Below are positions 41,352-51,861 of a stretch of 64,000 nt of DNA, piece after piece. A program made the position numbers and the translations under genes. The notes under the pieces are model-generated. The model searched no databases. It was not told where the DNA came from and saw nothing but the letters and a program-made list of their open reading frames with translations. Source of the stretch: Flavobacterium sp. HSC-61S13 (GTDB lineage: Bacteria; Bacteroidota; Bacteroidia; Flavobacteriales; Flavobacteriaceae); contig NZ_JALJZV010000001.1 of NCBI RefSeq assembly GCF_024171535.1, forward strand, positions 1-64,000. The letters are read 5' to 3'. Every line of letters starts with the position of its first letter. Position 1 is the first letter of the stretch.

Positions 41352-44180
41352 TTAAAATTCCTTTTTTAAGAATTGAGCGGTATAACTCTTTTTGTCTTTG
41401 ATCAACTCTTCCGGTGTACCTGTAGCAACAACTTTGCCACCTTTGCTTCCGCCTTCATATCCGATGTCGATAATATAGTCGGATAATTTGACTACATCTA
41501 AATTGTGTTCGATAATTAAAACCGTATTGCCCTTGTTCACTAATTTGTCAATGACTTCCATCAATACTCTGATATCTTCAAAATGCAGACCCGTTGTTGG
41601 TTCATCGAGTATATAAAAAGTATTACCGGTATCTTTTTTAGATAACTCGGTAGCTAACTTAATGCGTTGCGCTTCTCCTCCGGATAAGGTGGTGCTCTGC
41701 TGCCCTAAGGTGATATATCCCAAGCCGACATCTTGTATCGTTTTGATTTTTCGGTAAATTTTTGGAATATTTTCAAAAAATTCAACCGCTTCATCAACCA
41801 TCATATTCAAAATATCAGAAATGGACTTACCCTTGTAACGGACTTCCAGAGTTTCCCGATTAAAACGTTTTCCTTGACAGGTTTCACATTCTACATAGAC
41901 ATCGGGTAGAAAACTCATCTCTATGGTTCGCACTCCTGAGCCCTCGCAGGTATCACAGCGGCCCCCTTTGACGTTAAAGCTAAAACGCCCGGGTTTATAC
42001 CCCCTTATTGATGCTTCTGGAGTTTGAGAAAACAGATTACGTATTTCTGAGAACACCTCCGTATAGGTAGCTGGATTGGAACGTGGGGTACGCCCGATAG
42101 GACTCTGATCTATGGCAATGACTTTGTCTAAAAATTCCAAACCCTCAATGCTTTTATACGGTTGAGGTTTTTTAACGGCATTAAAGAAATGCGCATTTAA
42201 AATCGGATACAAAGTTTCGTTGATTAAGGTTGATTTACCCGATCCCGAGACTCCGGTAACACAAGTTAAGGTTCCCAATGGAATAGAAATGGAAGCATTT
42301 TTTAAATTGTTTCCCGTAGCACCTTTTAACGTTAAAGCATGGCCATTGCCTTCTCGGCGTTTTTCCGGTATTTTGATAGCTAATTTTCCATTTAAGTACG
42401 ATGCCGTCAGCGTGTCCTCAAGTAATAATTCTGCGGGAGTTCCTGCACTGATAATTTGACCGCCATTTTTTCCAGCTCGTGGACCAATATCAATCACATA
42501 ATCGGCTTTTAAAATCATGTCTTTGTCGTGTTCAACAACTAAAACAGAATTGCCAATGTCACGCAATTGTTCGAGCGAATGAATCAGTTTTTCATTATCG
42601 CGTTGGTGTAAACCGATACTGGGTTCATCTAAAATGTATAATACACCGACCAGTTGTGATCCGATTTGTGTAGCCAAGCGAATACGCTGGGCTTCACCAC
42701 CCGAAAGGGTTTTAGAACTTCGGTTTAACATCAAATAGTTTAACCCGACATCCATTAGAAACGAAAGTCTTGTGCTGATTTCTTTGATGATTTCACTACC
42801 GATTTGCAATTGTTTATTGCTGAGGTTTTTTTCGATCGTAGCGAACCAACTGCTTAATTGATCGATGTCCATCTGTACCAATTCACCGATGTTTTTTTCG
42901 TCAATTTTAAAATAGAGCGCCTCTTGTTTAAGACGGGTACCTTCACAGCTTGGACAAATAATTTCATCCATATATTCCTTTGCCCAACGCTTGATTGAGG
43001 CAGTAGGGCTTTCGTCGTGTTGGTTTTTGATGAAATTGGAAATTCCCTCAAAATCAATTTTATAATTTTTGGTGATGCCCGCCGTTTTAGAAAGCACCGA
43101 AAAACTTTCTTTACCGCCTTGAAGTATCATCTCCATAGCAGCTTCAGGGATCTTGGAAATGGGATCGGACAAGCTAAACTCAAATTTTTGAGCAATGATT
43201 TCCAATTGTTTAAAGATCCAAGTATTTTTATAGATTCCCAATGGCGCTAAACCACCATTTCGAATGGATAATTCGGGATTGGGAATGATTTTCTTCAGAT
43301 TAATCTCATTGATACTACCCAGACCATTACAAGTGGGGCAAGCTCCTTTTGGGGAGTTAAATGAAAAATTATTGGGCTCTGGATTGGAATACGAAATTCC
43401 AGTAGAAGGACACATCAAATGACGACTGAAATAGCGGATCGTTTGACTTTCCTGTTCCAGTATGATAATGGTATCGTCTCCGTGATACATAGCGGTTTTT
43501 AAACTCTCGACCAAACGCTGACGGTTGGTTTCTGAATCGTCAATTTGCATGCGATCAATAACCGTTTCTATATCGTGATTTTTATAGCGATCCAGTTTCA
43601 TGCCCGGTTCTATATCCCTGACCGTTCCATCTACCCGAACTTTAAGAAAACCTTGTTTGGATATTTGTTCAAACAATTCTCTGTAATGCCCCTTACGCGA
43701 TCGTACAATAGGCGCTAATATAGATATTCTCTTTTGGTCAAAATCTTTGGTGATCAACTCGATGATTTGCTCGTCGGAATAACTGACCATTTTCTCACCG
43801 GTATTATAACTATAAGCTTCGCCAGCGCGCGCATACAATAGGCGTAGGAAATCATAGATCTCCGTAATAGTACCCACGGTGGAACGCGGACTTTTATTCG
43901 TGGTTTTTTGTTCAATAGCAATCACCGGAGACAAACCGTCAATTTTATCCACATCCGGACGTTCTAGTCCACCAAGAAATTGGCGGGCATAGGCCGAGAA
44001 AGTTTCTATATAACGACGTTGACCCTCTGCATAGATCGTATCAAAAGCCAAGGAAGATTTACCCGAACCCGAAAGCCCTGTAATGACAACCAAACGCTCT
44101 CTAGGAATAATGACGTCTATATTTTTTAAGTTGTGCACTCGAGCTCCTAAAACTTCAATCGTGTCTTCTGTTTTTAACAT
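41352..44180 (-). CDS. uvrA: Excinuclease ABC subunit A
   Basis: A 942-residue nucleotide-excision-repair ATPase that detects DNA damage with UvrB. Two ABC modules: Walker [21 protein letters not shown] at the N-terminal side and [20 protein letters not shown] in the second half. The signature [20 protein letters not shown] and [19 protein letters not shown] follow, with Walker B regions [14 protein letters not shown] and [14 protein letters not shown]. Zinc modules are CPSCEGTRL and [19 protein letters not shown]. The start at 44180 is chosen because the promoter box at 44204-44211 overlaps the longer in-frame start at 44204. Confidence 0.96.
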   Translation of the reverse strand: MLKTEDTIEVLGARVHNLKNIDVIIPRERLVVITGLSGSGKSSLAFDTIYAEGQRRYIETFSAYARQFLGGLERPDVDKIDGLSPVIAIEQKTTNKSPRSTVGTITEIYDFLRLLYARAGEAYSYNTGEKMVSYSDEQIIELITKDFDQKRISILAPIVRSRKGHYRELFEQISKQGFLKVRVDGTVRDIEPGMKLDRYKNHDIETVIDRMQIDDSETNRQRLVESLKTAMYHGDDTIIILEQESQTIRYFSRHLMCPSTGISYSNPEPNNFSFNSPKGACPTCNGLGSINEINLKKIIPNPELSIRNGGLAPLGIYKNTWIFKQLEIIAQKFEFSLSDPISKIPEAAMEMILQGGKESFSVLSKTAGITKNYKIDFEGISNFIKNQHDESPTASIKRWAKEYMDEIICPSCEGTRLKQEALYFKIDEKNIGELVQMDIDQLSSWFATIEKNLSNKQLQIGSEIIKEISTRLSFLMDVGLNYLMLNRSSKTLSGGEAQRIRLATQIGSQLVGVLYILDEPSIGLHQRDNEKLIHSLEQLRDIGNSVLVVEHDKDMILKADYVIDIGPRAGKNGGQIISAGTPAELLLEDTLTASYLNGKLAIKIPEKRREGNGHALTLKGATGNNLKNASISIPLGTLTCVTGVSGSGKSTLINETLYPILNAHFFNAVKKPQPYKSIEGLEFLDKVIAIDQSPIGRTPRSNPATYTEVFSEIRNLFSQTPEASIRGYKPGRFSFNVKGGRCDTCEGSGVRTIEMSFLPDVYVECETCQGKRFNRETLEVRYKGKSISDILNMMVDEAVEFFENIPKIYRKIKTIQDVGLGYITLGQQSTTLSGGEAQRIKLATELSKKDTGNTFYILDEPTTGLHFEDIRVLMEVIDKLVNKGNTVLIIEHNLDVVKLSDYIIDIGYEGGSKGGKVVATGTPEELIKDKKSYTAQFLKKEF

Positions 44181-44203
44181 ATATGATATGAATTGGCAAA
44201 ACA

Positions 44204-44234
44204 CAAAGATACATTTTTATAAGTTTTGCGACAA
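44204..44234 (-). promoter_or_regulatory. uvrA promoter: -33 TTG and -7 TATCTTTG
   Basis: On the minus strand a TTG (44232-44234) and a TATCTTTG (44204-44211) are separated by 20 bp, matching the flavobacterial consensus TTG-N(17-23)-TAnnTTTG. It ends 24 bp before the ATG at 44180. This is the best two-part promoter in the window. Confidence 0.7.
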
Positions 44235-44336
44235 TTAATTCCAGGATATTGAATACGCGAATTGTGCTTTTAAATTTGATAATAAAAGGAGTATAACACG
44301 GAATTGAGATTTATTTAAAAGGTTTACACAGTAGGT

Positions 44337-46151
44337 TTACTCAATCCTCATTGAGCTTAAACTGGAACGGTACACTTCTAAAAGTTCTGATTTATTCAGG
44401 AAACCAATGTACTTTTTATCTTGTTGTACCAAAACATTCTCCACGTGATTGGTTTCAAAAGCTTCAATGATTACTTCAGTAGTGTCTGTGTAAGATACTA
44501 TTACTGGGGTTTCTATCAAATCTTTTATCGGGGTGAATTTGGTTTGAAAGGAATTGAAAACCACCGGCCGCACCGAATCAAAATTCACGATCCCAAAAAT
44601 TGAACCATCGGGATTGATAATCGGAATAAAGGTCTGTTTGGTTGATGAAAATATATGTACCACATCTTGAGTTGTCTGATCGGGATACAGCGTCAGTATA
44701 TCGTTCTTTATATATTTATGAGCAATGATAGTGCTGAGTATATTACGGTCTTTATCGGAAGTAAAAACCATACCTGTATCGGCGATGGACTTGATGTCCA
44801 TCGAGTGTTTTTCCATGTTTTTAGAAATCGCAAAACTGATCGAGGATACGATAAGTAATGGAATCATTAAACCATAGCCACCGGTAATTTCGGCAATCAA
44901 AAAGATTGCAGTCAGCGGTGCGTGAAACAGCCCACTCAACACGCCAGCCATTCCAACAACCGTAAAATTACTTACCGGTAATTCTTTTAAACCGATTAAT
45001 CCAACAAATTTTGAAATGACAAAACCCAAATAGGATCCTACAAACAGGGACGGTGCAAAGTTACCACCGTTTCCACCGCTACCTAAGGTGAGCCCTGTAG
45101 CGAGGACTTTAATAAACATCGTACAACCTACAAATAACAGTAAGATCCATTGATTGGATTTAAAACTGGCTAATAAAGAGTTGTCTAAGATCATTTGCGG
45201 GTGATCGCTGGATAGGGCTTTAATACTTTCATATCCCTCCCCAAAAAGCATGGGAAAGAAAAAGATTAAGATGGCTAATAGAGAAGCTCCTATCATGGCT
45301 TTTCGATAGACGTTGCCTTCAAATTTGGCAAAATAATGCTCGATTTTCCGAAACATTCTCGCGTGATATACAGAAACCAAACCCGCTAAAATCCCGGTAA
45401 GGACGTAGTAGGGGATGTTACTGGAATCGAAGGTTAATTGCTGTTTGAATGACAAGAGGATATCTTCTTTAATGACCATATTGGAAACAATGGCTCCAGT
45501 GGCAGAAGAAATCATAATAGGTATAAAGGCCGATACACTCATATCAGCCAGAATTACCTCAATAGCAAAGAGTACCCCAGCGATGGGCGCATTGAATGCT
45601 GCGGCTATACCGGCTGCGACTCCACAAGCTAAGAGCAAGGTGCGGTCTTTGTAATTGAGTTTATAAGTTTGAGCATAGTTAGATCCAAAAGCCGCTCCCG
45701 TAATGGTAATCGGCGATTCCAAACCCGCAGATCCCCCCATACCGACAGTAAGGGAACTGGTAACTATTTGTGCATACATTTGTTTTCGAGGCATCATTCC
45801 CGAGCGTTTGGCCACGGCAATCATGATCTGGGCAGTACCTTTTTCAATGCTTCCATTTAGGAATTTTCGAATCACGAATACCGTCATTAATATACCGATT
45901 ATAGGTAAAATACTATTACTGTAAGGTAAATGCAATATGCCATCGATATAATTGGTAAAACGGAAAACCGAATGCGCAAAATATTTTAAGACAATTACGG
46001 CTAAGGCCGATGAAGCACCAACCAAAACACAAGAGAAATAAATAAATTGGCGCTCGGATAAAATCGATTTTAAAAAGTAAATCGAACCTTGTAAATATCT
46101 AAAGGTTTGATTTAGAGTGTTTTTTATTCGAGACTTGTTGGTTTTCTTCAT
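44337..46151 (-). CDS. ClC-family chloride channel/antiporter with CBS domains
   Basis: A 604-residue membrane protein. The transmembrane region (residues about 35-440) has the anion-selectivity motifs MGGSAGLESPITIT (residues ~138-151; a Glu at the position of the gating Glu of GxExP) and GSGGNGGNFAPSLFVGSYLG (second motif), with ISSATGA-type helices between. The C-terminal ~150 residues form a CBS pair (VFSSTKQTFIPIINPDGS, then FETNHVENVLVQQDKKYIGF) for nucleotide regulation. Presence of the Glu suggests a Cl-/H+ antiporter rather than a channel. Single gene, with a near-leaderless TACTTTTG box at 46156-46163. Confidence 0.9.
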   Translation of the reverse strand: MKKTNKSRIKNTLNQTFRYLQGSIYFLKSILSERQFIYFSCVLVGASSALAVIVLKYFAHSVFRFTNYIDGILHLPYSNSILPIIGILMTVFVIRKFLNGSIEKGTAQIMIAVAKRSGMMPRKQMYAQIVTSSLTVGMGGSAGLESPITITGAAFGSNYAQTYKLNYKDRTLLLACGVAAGIAAAFNAPIAGVLFAIEVILADMSVSAFIPIMISSATGAIVSNMVIKEDILLSFKQQLTFDSSNIPYYVLTGILAGLVSVYHARMFRKIEHYFAKFEGNVYRKAMIGASLLAILIFFFPMLFGEGYESIKALSSDHPQMILDNSLLASFKSNQWILLLFVGCTMFIKVLATGLTLGSGGNGGNFAPSLFVGSYLGFVISKFVGLIGLKELPVSNFTVVGMAGVLSGLFHAPLTAIFLIAEITGGYGLMIPLLIVSSISFAISKNMEKHSMDIKSIADTGMVFTSDKDRNILSTIIAHKYIKNDILTLYPDQTTQDVVHIFSSTKQTFIPIINPDGSIFGIVNFDSVRPVVFNSFQTKFTPIKDLIETPVIVSYTDTTEVIIEAFETNHVENVLVQQDKKYIGFLNKSELLEVYRSSLSSMRIE

Positions 46152-46200
46152 AGATCAAAAGTACAGGGAATAATGCAGAGTAACAAAGGCTTTGCGATAA

Positions 46201-47883
46201 TTAAAATCCTTTTGCTGTATCGTCTCCTCGCGAGTCAGCACCACCTTCTAGGCGGCCGTCATCTAAGATTAAAATGGCATCGACTTTACCGATGATCTTA
46301 TTGTCTTTTTCTTGTATTTTATATCCCCGTTTCTTTAAAATTTCTAAGGTTTCCATATTAAAACCATCGGGTTCAAAAACCACTTCATCGGGTAGCCATT
46401 GGTGGTGAAAACGCGGTGCATTAACAGCCTGTTGCATACGCATATCGTATTCATATACGTTTAAGATCGTTTGCAATACACTGGTGATGATGGTAGATCC
46501 TCCAGGTGTACCCAACACCATGTATAGACGACCATCTCTTTCAACGATAGTTGGGGACATAGAACTTAACATCCGCTTATTGGGACCCACGCTATTCGCT
46601 GTATTTCCAACCAAACCATAAGTATTGGGTACACCGGGTTTAATACTGAAATCGTCCATTTCATTATTTAAAAATATACCCAGCTCATCGATAAACAACT
46701 TAGAACCAAAGTTGTCGTTTAAGGTCGTTGTAACAGATACAGCATTCCCCTCCTGGTCCACTATAGAATAGTGTGTGGTTTCCGTACTTTCTTTATACGG
46801 AATATCTCCCTGTCGAATATCACTAGATAAGCTGGCTTTCTCAAAAGAAAAGCTCTTCATTCTCTCTTTTAGATAGGATTCGTCTAACATTTTTTCAATG
46901 GGATTGTCGACAAAATCAGGATCGCCTAGGAAAAAATTCCTATCGGCATAAGCGCGACGCTCCGCCTCGGTGATTACTTGTATGGCTGCTACCGAATGGT
47001 ATCCAAGTTTTTGGACATCATAGGGTTCGATCATCTTAAAAATTTGACCTAAGGTAACACCTCCACTACTTGGTGGTGCCATAGAAGTAATTTCAAGGTC
47101 CTTGTATTTAAATGAAATCGGTTCACGCCATATAGCGTCATAATTACTTAAGTCTTCTATAGTTAAAATACCTCCTTTGGACTTTATGTATTTAACGAGT
47201 ACCTCAGCGGTTTCACCGTTATAAAATTCGGACCTACCATGGTCAGATATGCGTTTTAAAGTGCGTGCGAAAGCGGAGTTCTTTATGGTGTCATTGGCTT
47301 TGTATACTTGTGAATACAAGGATTTATCTCCATTTACCTGTTTCAAAACTTGGCGGTAGTGATCGAGTTTTTCAGCTTCCTTTTTGGTTAGTATAAAGCC
47401 TTTCTCAGCCAACTCAATGACCGGACTAAGAATTTCATTTATCGGAAGTTTTCCAAATTTATCGTGAACCTCAAACAACCCGGCTATAGTACCCGGGACA
47501 CCTACAGCAAAGGCAGTTTGTGTACTTTTTTGTTCGATAACGTTGCTGTTTTTGTCCAAAAACATATTTTTGCTCGCCTTGGATGGCGCCTTTTCACGAT
47601 AGTCCAAAGAACCTTTTTCACCATTAGCCATTCTATAAACCATAAAACCACCACCACCAATATTACCGGCACTTGGGTAACAAACGGCTAAGGCCAGCTC
47701 TGTGGCAATCATCGCGTCAAAGGCATTTCCTCCTTGATTGAGAATTTGAACGCCTATGGCTGAAGCTTCTTCTTTTGCAGATACAACCATAGCTTTATTC
47801 GCTATAAGTCCTATGGCCGCGCTTTCTCTTTGCGCATAAGTGGCCGACGAATATAAAAACAGTACTAAAAGGGCTTTTTTCAT
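46201..47883 (-). CDS. ggt: Gamma-glutamyltranspeptidase
   Basis: A 560-residue exported N-terminal-nucleophile hydrolase that cleaves and transfers gamma-glutamyl groups of glutathione. It has a signal peptide (ALLVLFLYSSATYAQ). The autoprocessing/catalytic Thr lies in ESTETTHYSIVDQEGNAVSV, and substrate residues are in SMSPTIVERDGRLYMVLGTP and PGGSTIITSVLQTI. The start of ggt overlaps the stop of the preceding AcpH-like gene by 4 bp, so they form an operon. Length normal. Confidence 0.94.
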   Translation of the reverse strand: MKKALLVLFLYSSATYAQRESAAIGLIANKAMVVSAKEEASAIGVQILNQGGNAFDAMIATELALAVCYPSAGNIGGGGFMVYRMANGEKGSLDYREKAPSKASKNMFLDKNSNVIEQKSTQTAFAVGVPGTIAGLFEVHDKFGKLPINEILSPVIELAEKGFILTKKEAEKLDHYRQVLKQVNGDKSLYSQVYKANDTIKNSAFARTLKRISDHGRSEFYNGETAEVLVKYIKSKGGILTIEDLSNYDAIWREPISFKYKDLEITSMAPPSSGGVTLGQIFKMIEPYDVQKLGYHSVAAIQVITEAERRAYADRNFFLGDPDFVDNPIEKMLDESYLKERMKSFSFEKASLSSDIRQGDIPYKESTETTHYSIVDQEGNAVSVTTTLNDNFGSKLFIDELGIFLNNEMDDFSIKPGVPNTYGLVGNTANSVGPNKRMLSSMSPTIVERDGRLYMVLGTPGGSTIITSVLQTILNVYEYDMRMQQAVNAPRFHHQWLPDEVVFEPDGFNMETLEILKKRGYKIQEKDNKIIGKVDAILILDDGRLEGGADSRGDDTAKGF

Positions 47884-48464
47884 AAAGTGGGGATTTTATC
47901 AGTAGTATATTTCTTTATTTCTTCAAAAAACAAGGTGAATTCTTCTTCATAATCAATATAGGATTCTTTTAAATCAACCGTACTGAACTGCATTTTAGAT
48001 TCATATCCTGTACGTCTATCCATTTGTGTTAGGATTTGATGTAAACCTTCGATGGTGCGGTATTTGACCAACCAATTTTCAGTGGCCATGATCGGAATCA
48101 TGTTTTGAATGCGCAAAGGTAAGATTTCAAAGTGCTGTTCGAGCAATTTATAAAAGCTTTGCGCATATTTTTCCAAGGGAATATCCGAGTACAAATTCCA
48201 ATTTTTAGCCAAAAAATGATCGTAAAAAATATCGATGATCACCCCTGAATAATGATTGTAGTTTGGAACCAAGCGGTGTTTGCTTTTTCTAAAGATTGGA
48301 TGAAAGTCCGTATAGGTATCTATAGCCCTATGCAGTACGATACCCTGTTGAATTTCCAACGGATAATTTAGGTATTGTTTGCCTCGAATGCTATCGGCGA
48401 TAAAATTGCCAATTTTTAAAAAATCGGAATCCCCGGAGAGATAGATATGTGCTAAAAAATTCAT
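47880..48464 (-). CDS. acpH: Acyl carrier protein phosphodiesterase (AcpH family)
   Basis: A 194-residue all-helical protein of the AcpH/DUF479 family. It begins with the typical MNFLAHIYLSGDSDFLKIGN and contains the HD-like metal motifs GIVLHRAIDTYTDFHP and YNHYSGVIIDIFYDHFLAKN. E. coli AcpH removes 4'-phosphopantetheine from ACP; these proteins are related to HD hydrolases. Length equals E. coli AcpH. The 3' end overlaps ggt (ATGA). A specific link between AcpH and glutathione metabolism is not known. Confidence 0.88.
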   Translation of the reverse strand: MNFLAHIYLSGDSDFLKIGNFIADSIRGKQYLNYPLEIQQGIVLHRAIDTYTDFHPIFRKSKHRLVPNYNHYSGVIIDIFYDHFLAKNWNLYSDIPLEKYAQSFYKLLEQHFEILPLRIQNMIPIMATENWLVKYRTIEGLHQILTQMDRRTGYESKMQFSTVDLKESYIDYEEEFTLFFEEIKKYTTDKIPTL

Positions 48465-48514
48465 AGTACAAAATAAGCAATTTTATATTGCGAAATTTTG
48501 TTTTTTTAAAAATA

Positions 48515-48541
48515 TTGTAAATTTTCAATTTACTATATTTG
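48515..48541 (+). promoter_or_regulatory. Putative glmM promoter (TTG plus TATATTTG)
   Basis: TTG at 48515-48517 and TATATTTG at 48534-48541 with a 16-bp spacer, slightly short of the consensus 17-23. It ends 28 bp before the start at 48570. Confidence 0.5.
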
Positions 48542-48569
48542 TTGTAAAATAAATGAAAAAGAAAAGAAT

Positions 48570-49961
48570 ATGACACTTATTAAATCAATCTCTGGAATCA
48601 GAGGTACTATAGGAGGGAATGTAGGTGATAATTTAACCCCTTTAGACGCCGTAAAATATGCCGCTGCATACGGTACTTTTTTAATACAAAATAGCTCAAA
48701 AAATAAACTTAAAGTGGTGGTGGGACGCGATGCGCGTATTTCTGGACCCATGATTCACAATTTAGTCACTAATACTTTAATCGGACTTGGAATTGATGTA
48801 ATTGATTTGGGGCTATCAACGACGCCAACGGTCGAAATAGCTGTGCCTTTAGAAAAAGCTGATGGAGGAATTATTCTAACCGCATCACACAATCCAAAAC
48901 AGTGGAATGCCTTAAAATTGTTAAACGCTAAGGGAGAGTTTTTGAGTGGCGACGACGGTGCTGAAATTTTAAAGATTGCCGAAGTGGCTTCTTTTGTTTT
49001 TTCTGAAGTAGATGATTTAGGTCAAATTACCTACCGCAATGATTATATGGATTTGCATATAGACGAAGTTTTAAAACTGAAATTAGTAGATGTGGAGTCT
49101 GTGAAAAAAGCGGGATTAAAAGTTGTGGTAGATGGGGTGAATTCCTCAGGAGGTATAGTTATACCTAATCTTTTACGAAGAATGGGTGTTGAAGTGGTAG
49201 AGCTTTATTGTGATCCAACAGGGCATTTTCCGCATAATCCAGAACCGTTAAAAGAACATTTAACCGATATCTCCAAGTTGGTCGTTGAAGTTCAAGCTGA
49301 CTTCGGAATTGTTGTGGATCCAGATGTTGATCGTTTGGCCTTTATCTCTGAAGACGGTGAAATGTTTGGTGAGGAGTATACCTTGGTAGCCTGTGCAGAT
49401 TACGTATTGAGTCAAACACCGGGAAATACGGTGTCAAACCTGTCTTCTTCTCGAGCTTTAAAAGATATTACCAATAAATACCATGGGGGGTATCAAGCCG
49501 CTGCAGTTGGTGAAGTGAATGTTGTGGAATTGATGAAAGAAAATAATGCGATCATCGGTGGTGAAGGCAATGGTGGAATCATCTATCCGGAATTGCATTA
49601 CGGAAGAGATTCGCTGGTTGGAGTAGCTTTGTTTTTGACCTATTTGTCGAAGCAAGATTTAAAAGTCTCTGAACTTCGCGCTTCATACCCACAATATTAT
49701 ATGAGTAAGAACAAAATCGAATTGACTCCTGAATTGGATGTGGATCAAATATTGATTGAAATGGCAGAAATTCACAGACAAGAAGAAATCTCTACTGTAG
49801 ATGGCGTTAAAATCGATTTTGAAACCGAATGGGTACATTTGAGAAAATCTAATACAGAACCGATTATTCGTATATATACCGAAGCACCTACTCAAGAAGA
49901 GGCGGATGCATTGGCAGAAAAAACGATTTTGGAAATTAAAAAGATCGTAGCTAGTAACTAG
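48570..49961 (+). CDS. glmM: Phosphoglucosamine mutase / phosphohexomutase
   Basis: A 463-residue alpha-D-phosphohexomutase that interconverts glucosamine-6-P and glucosamine-1-P (or mannose/glucose phosphates), needed for UDP-GlcNAc. The active-site Ser loop is ILTASHNPKQWNALKLL, the metal loop is VDPDVDRLAFISEDG, the sugar-binding loop is GGEGNGGIIYPELHYGRD, and the phosphate-binding loop is RKSNTEPIIRIYTEA. All four functional segments are intact. GlmM versus ManB specificity cannot be read with certainty, but the family in flavobacteria is usually annotated glmM. Strong terminator follows. Confidence 0.88.
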   Translation: MTLIKSISGIRGTIGGNVGDNLTPLDAVKYAAAYGTFLIQNSSKNKLKVVVGRDARISGPMIHNLVTNTLIGLGIDVIDLGLSTTPTVEIAVPLEKADGGIILTASHNPKQWNALKLLNAKGEFLSGDDGAEILKIAEVASFVFSEVDDLGQITYRNDYMDLHIDEVLKLKLVDVESVKKAGLKVVVDGVNSSGGIVIPNLLRRMGVEVVELYCDPTGHFPHNPEPLKEHLTDISKLVVEVQADFGIVVDPDVDRLAFISEDGEMFGEEYTLVACADYVLSQTPGNTVSNLSSSRALKDITNKYHGGYQAAAVGEVNVVELMKENNAIIGGEGNGGIIYPELHYGRDSLVGVALFLTYLSKQDLKVSELRASYPQYYMSKNKIELTPELDVDQILIEMAEIHRQEEISTVDGVKIDFETEWVHLRKSNTEPIIRIYTEAPTQEEADALAEKTILEIKKIVASN

Positions 49962-49981
49962 TAAATTTATTTCCGAAACCT

Positions 49982-50018
49982 AAAAGAGGCTGTCTATCAG
50001 ACAGCCTCTTTTATTTTT
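49982..50018. terminator. Terminator between glmM and the acyltransferase gene
   Basis: A 14-bp perfect stem AAAAGAGGCTGTCT (49982-49995), loop ATC, AGACAGCCTCTTTT (49999-50012), then a T-run to 50018. It lies between two convergent genes; part of it overlaps the last codons of the acyltransferase gene. Confidence 0.92.
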
Positions 50019-50895
50019 TAGGGTTTTTACCTCGGTGTTTCCATCTTTTGTGTGTCCAAAAATAGTACTCCGGTGCCGCGTGTATTTGTTTTTCAACCTC
50101 GCGAATAAATCGAACGGTGATATCGTAGTTAGGTACCTTCTTAACCTCTTCAGCAAGGGGAACAAAGGTGGCTTGATAATATCCTCGACCTACGCGTTCT
50201 ACTTTCAAATACAAAGCGTGCATATCTAATTTTTTCGCAAGTGCTTCTCCACCGGTGTGTACAGGTACTTCCATATTCATAAAGTCGACCCAGAAGTTAG
50301 CGTCCACAAGCATAGGCGATTGATCGCTAACAAAAGCATAAACGCCTTTGATGCCTTTGGATTCGTTGCCTAAAACGGCTTTAATCGTATGACTGGTGTC
50401 AATCAATTCCGCGTTAAATCGCGAACGGATTTTGTGAATCAATCGGTCAAAATAGGGGTTCTGGATCTTCTTATAAATTCCGAAACCTTTAGAATTAATA
50501 TATTTCCCCATAATAATCATCCATTCCCAACTGGCATAATGTGCACAGAATAAGATAATACTTTTATTGGTTTTTTCCAATTCTTGAACCAGCTCGATAT
50601 TGGTAAAAACATAACGCTTACTCATTTGCTCTTCTGAAATGGTTAGCGTTTTTACCATTTCTAAAAACATATCACACATATAGTGGTAGAACTTTCGTTC
50701 GATGGTTTTTCGTTCCGAATCAGACAACTTAGGCAATGCAAGCCTGAGGTTTTCTTGTACGGTTTTACGTCTATATCGAACCACGTAAAAAACCAATACA
50801 AATAAACAATCCGACACCCAGTAAAAGATGCGAAAAGGGAGTATGGACAGCAGCCATAAGAGGGGGTATGCTACTATATATATTATAAAATTCAT
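50011..50895 (-). CDS. Lipid A biosynthesis acyltransferase (HtrB/LpxL-like)
   Basis: A 294-residue membrane-associated acyltransferase. An N-terminal membrane helix (YIVAYPLLWLLSILPFRIFY) precedes the catalytic HX4E motif in CAHYASWEWMIIMG (His and Glu spaced as in LpxL). The substrate loop is VSDQSPMLVDANFWVDFMN. It should transfer acyl chains in late lipid A assembly, at the inner membrane. Whether it is LpxL or LpxM is not decidable. The gene's 3' end overlaps the convergent terminator of glmM. Confidence 0.88.
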   Translation of the reverse strand: MNFIIYIVAYPLLWLLSILPFRIFYWVSDCLFVLVFYVVRYRRKTVQENLRLALPKLSDSERKTIERKFYHYMCDMFLEMVKTLTISEEQMSKRYVFTNIELVQELEKTNKSIILFCAHYASWEWMIIMGKYINSKGFGIYKKIQNPYFDRLIHKIRSRFNAELIDTSHTIKAVLGNESKGIKGVYAFVSDQSPMLVDANFWVDFMNMEVPVHTGGEALAKKLDMHALYLKVERVGRGYYQATFVPLAEEVKKVPNYDITVRFIREVEKQIHAAPEYYFWTHKRWKHRGKNPKK

Positions 50896-51083
50896 AGGTC
50901 GATATTAGTTTTTTTTGAATGCATCGGCGTTAAAAGAACTTCTAATTAACGGTTGTTACGGCTAGACTAACTAGGCGATTTTGTCCGTTATTAATTTTAC
51001 AAAGATAATTTATTATAGGTTTTTTTCCACAATATATTCCTTTGTAAAAAACTATGCCTATTTTTACTCTCTAAATAGACGAT

Positions 51084-51725
51084 ATGATCCCCATTTTACT
51101 CGTAGTGATCTTGATTACTGCCCTTGTTAGTTTTAAAGGTTTTAATGACCCTAGTTTTTTTTCCAAATACGAGTTTCATATTGGACGTATTCAGAATGGT
51201 GAAAAATATAGAATGATTACCTCTGCTTTTCTACACGCAGATCTCGGACATTTGTTTTTTAATATGTTCACTTTGTATATGTTTGCGCCGATTGTTATAG
51301 CCTATTATTCGAGTTTCTACTTTATAGTGATCTATTTTGGAAGTTTAATAGTTGGGAATATATTGACTTTATCCTTTTATAAAAACAATCCATACTACCG
51401 AGCAATCGGTGCCTCTGGCGCTGTTATGGGGGTATTGTACGCATCTATATTGCTTAATCCCGGTATGAACTTATACTTGTTTTTTATACCCATTCCAATT
51501 CCAGCCTATATATTTGGTATAGGTTATTTGTCCTATTCGATTTACGGGATGAAAAAAAACAACGATAATATTGGACATGCGGCTCATTTTGGTGGTGCAA
51601 TTGGTGGTTTTGTATTGACTTTAGTTAAATCACCAGAAATTATTTCAACCGAGCCACTACTTGTGGGACTGTTACTTATACCGATTATTGTACTATTTGT
51701 ACTAATAAAAACAAACAAGCTGTAA
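51084..51725 (+). CDS. Rhomboid-family intramembrane serine protease
   Basis: A 213-residue rhomboid with six membrane helices. Helix 2 has the HADLGHLFFNMFTLYMFAP motif (conserved His/Asn of the oxyanion region), the nucleophile Ser is in RAIGASGAVMGVLYASI, and the partner His is in NIGHAAHFGGAIGGFVL. All catalytic residues are present, so it should be an active protease that cuts membrane proteins near their transmembrane segments. Substrates unknown. Single gene with no visible terminator. Confidence 0.9.
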   Translation: MIPILLVVILITALVSFKGFNDPSFFSKYEFHIGRIQNGEKYRMITSAFLHADLGHLFFNMFTLYMFAPIVIAYYSSFYFIVIYFGSLIVGNILTLSFYKNNPYYRAIGASGAVMGVLYASILLNPGMNLYLFFIPIPIPAYIFGIGYLSYSIYGMKKNNDNIGHAAHFGGAIGGFVLTLVKSPEIISTEPLLVGLLLIPIIVLFVLIKTNKL

Positions 51726-51861
51726 TTTGTGGCATCGTTTTTGGAATTATGCCTACAAACAATATATAATAATCAATTGAAATTCGAGTCGACACCGAAA
51801 TAGATAAGGCGGCGATACTCAATCAACATCTAGAGACTTAATTTAAAAACAACCCCCACCT

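Noticed and set aside
46156..46163. TACTTTTG box as a sure promoter for the ClC gene
   Set aside because: It ends 4 bp before the start codon, so the message would be leaderless; in AT-rich DNA the match can be chance. Mentioned only within the gene entry.
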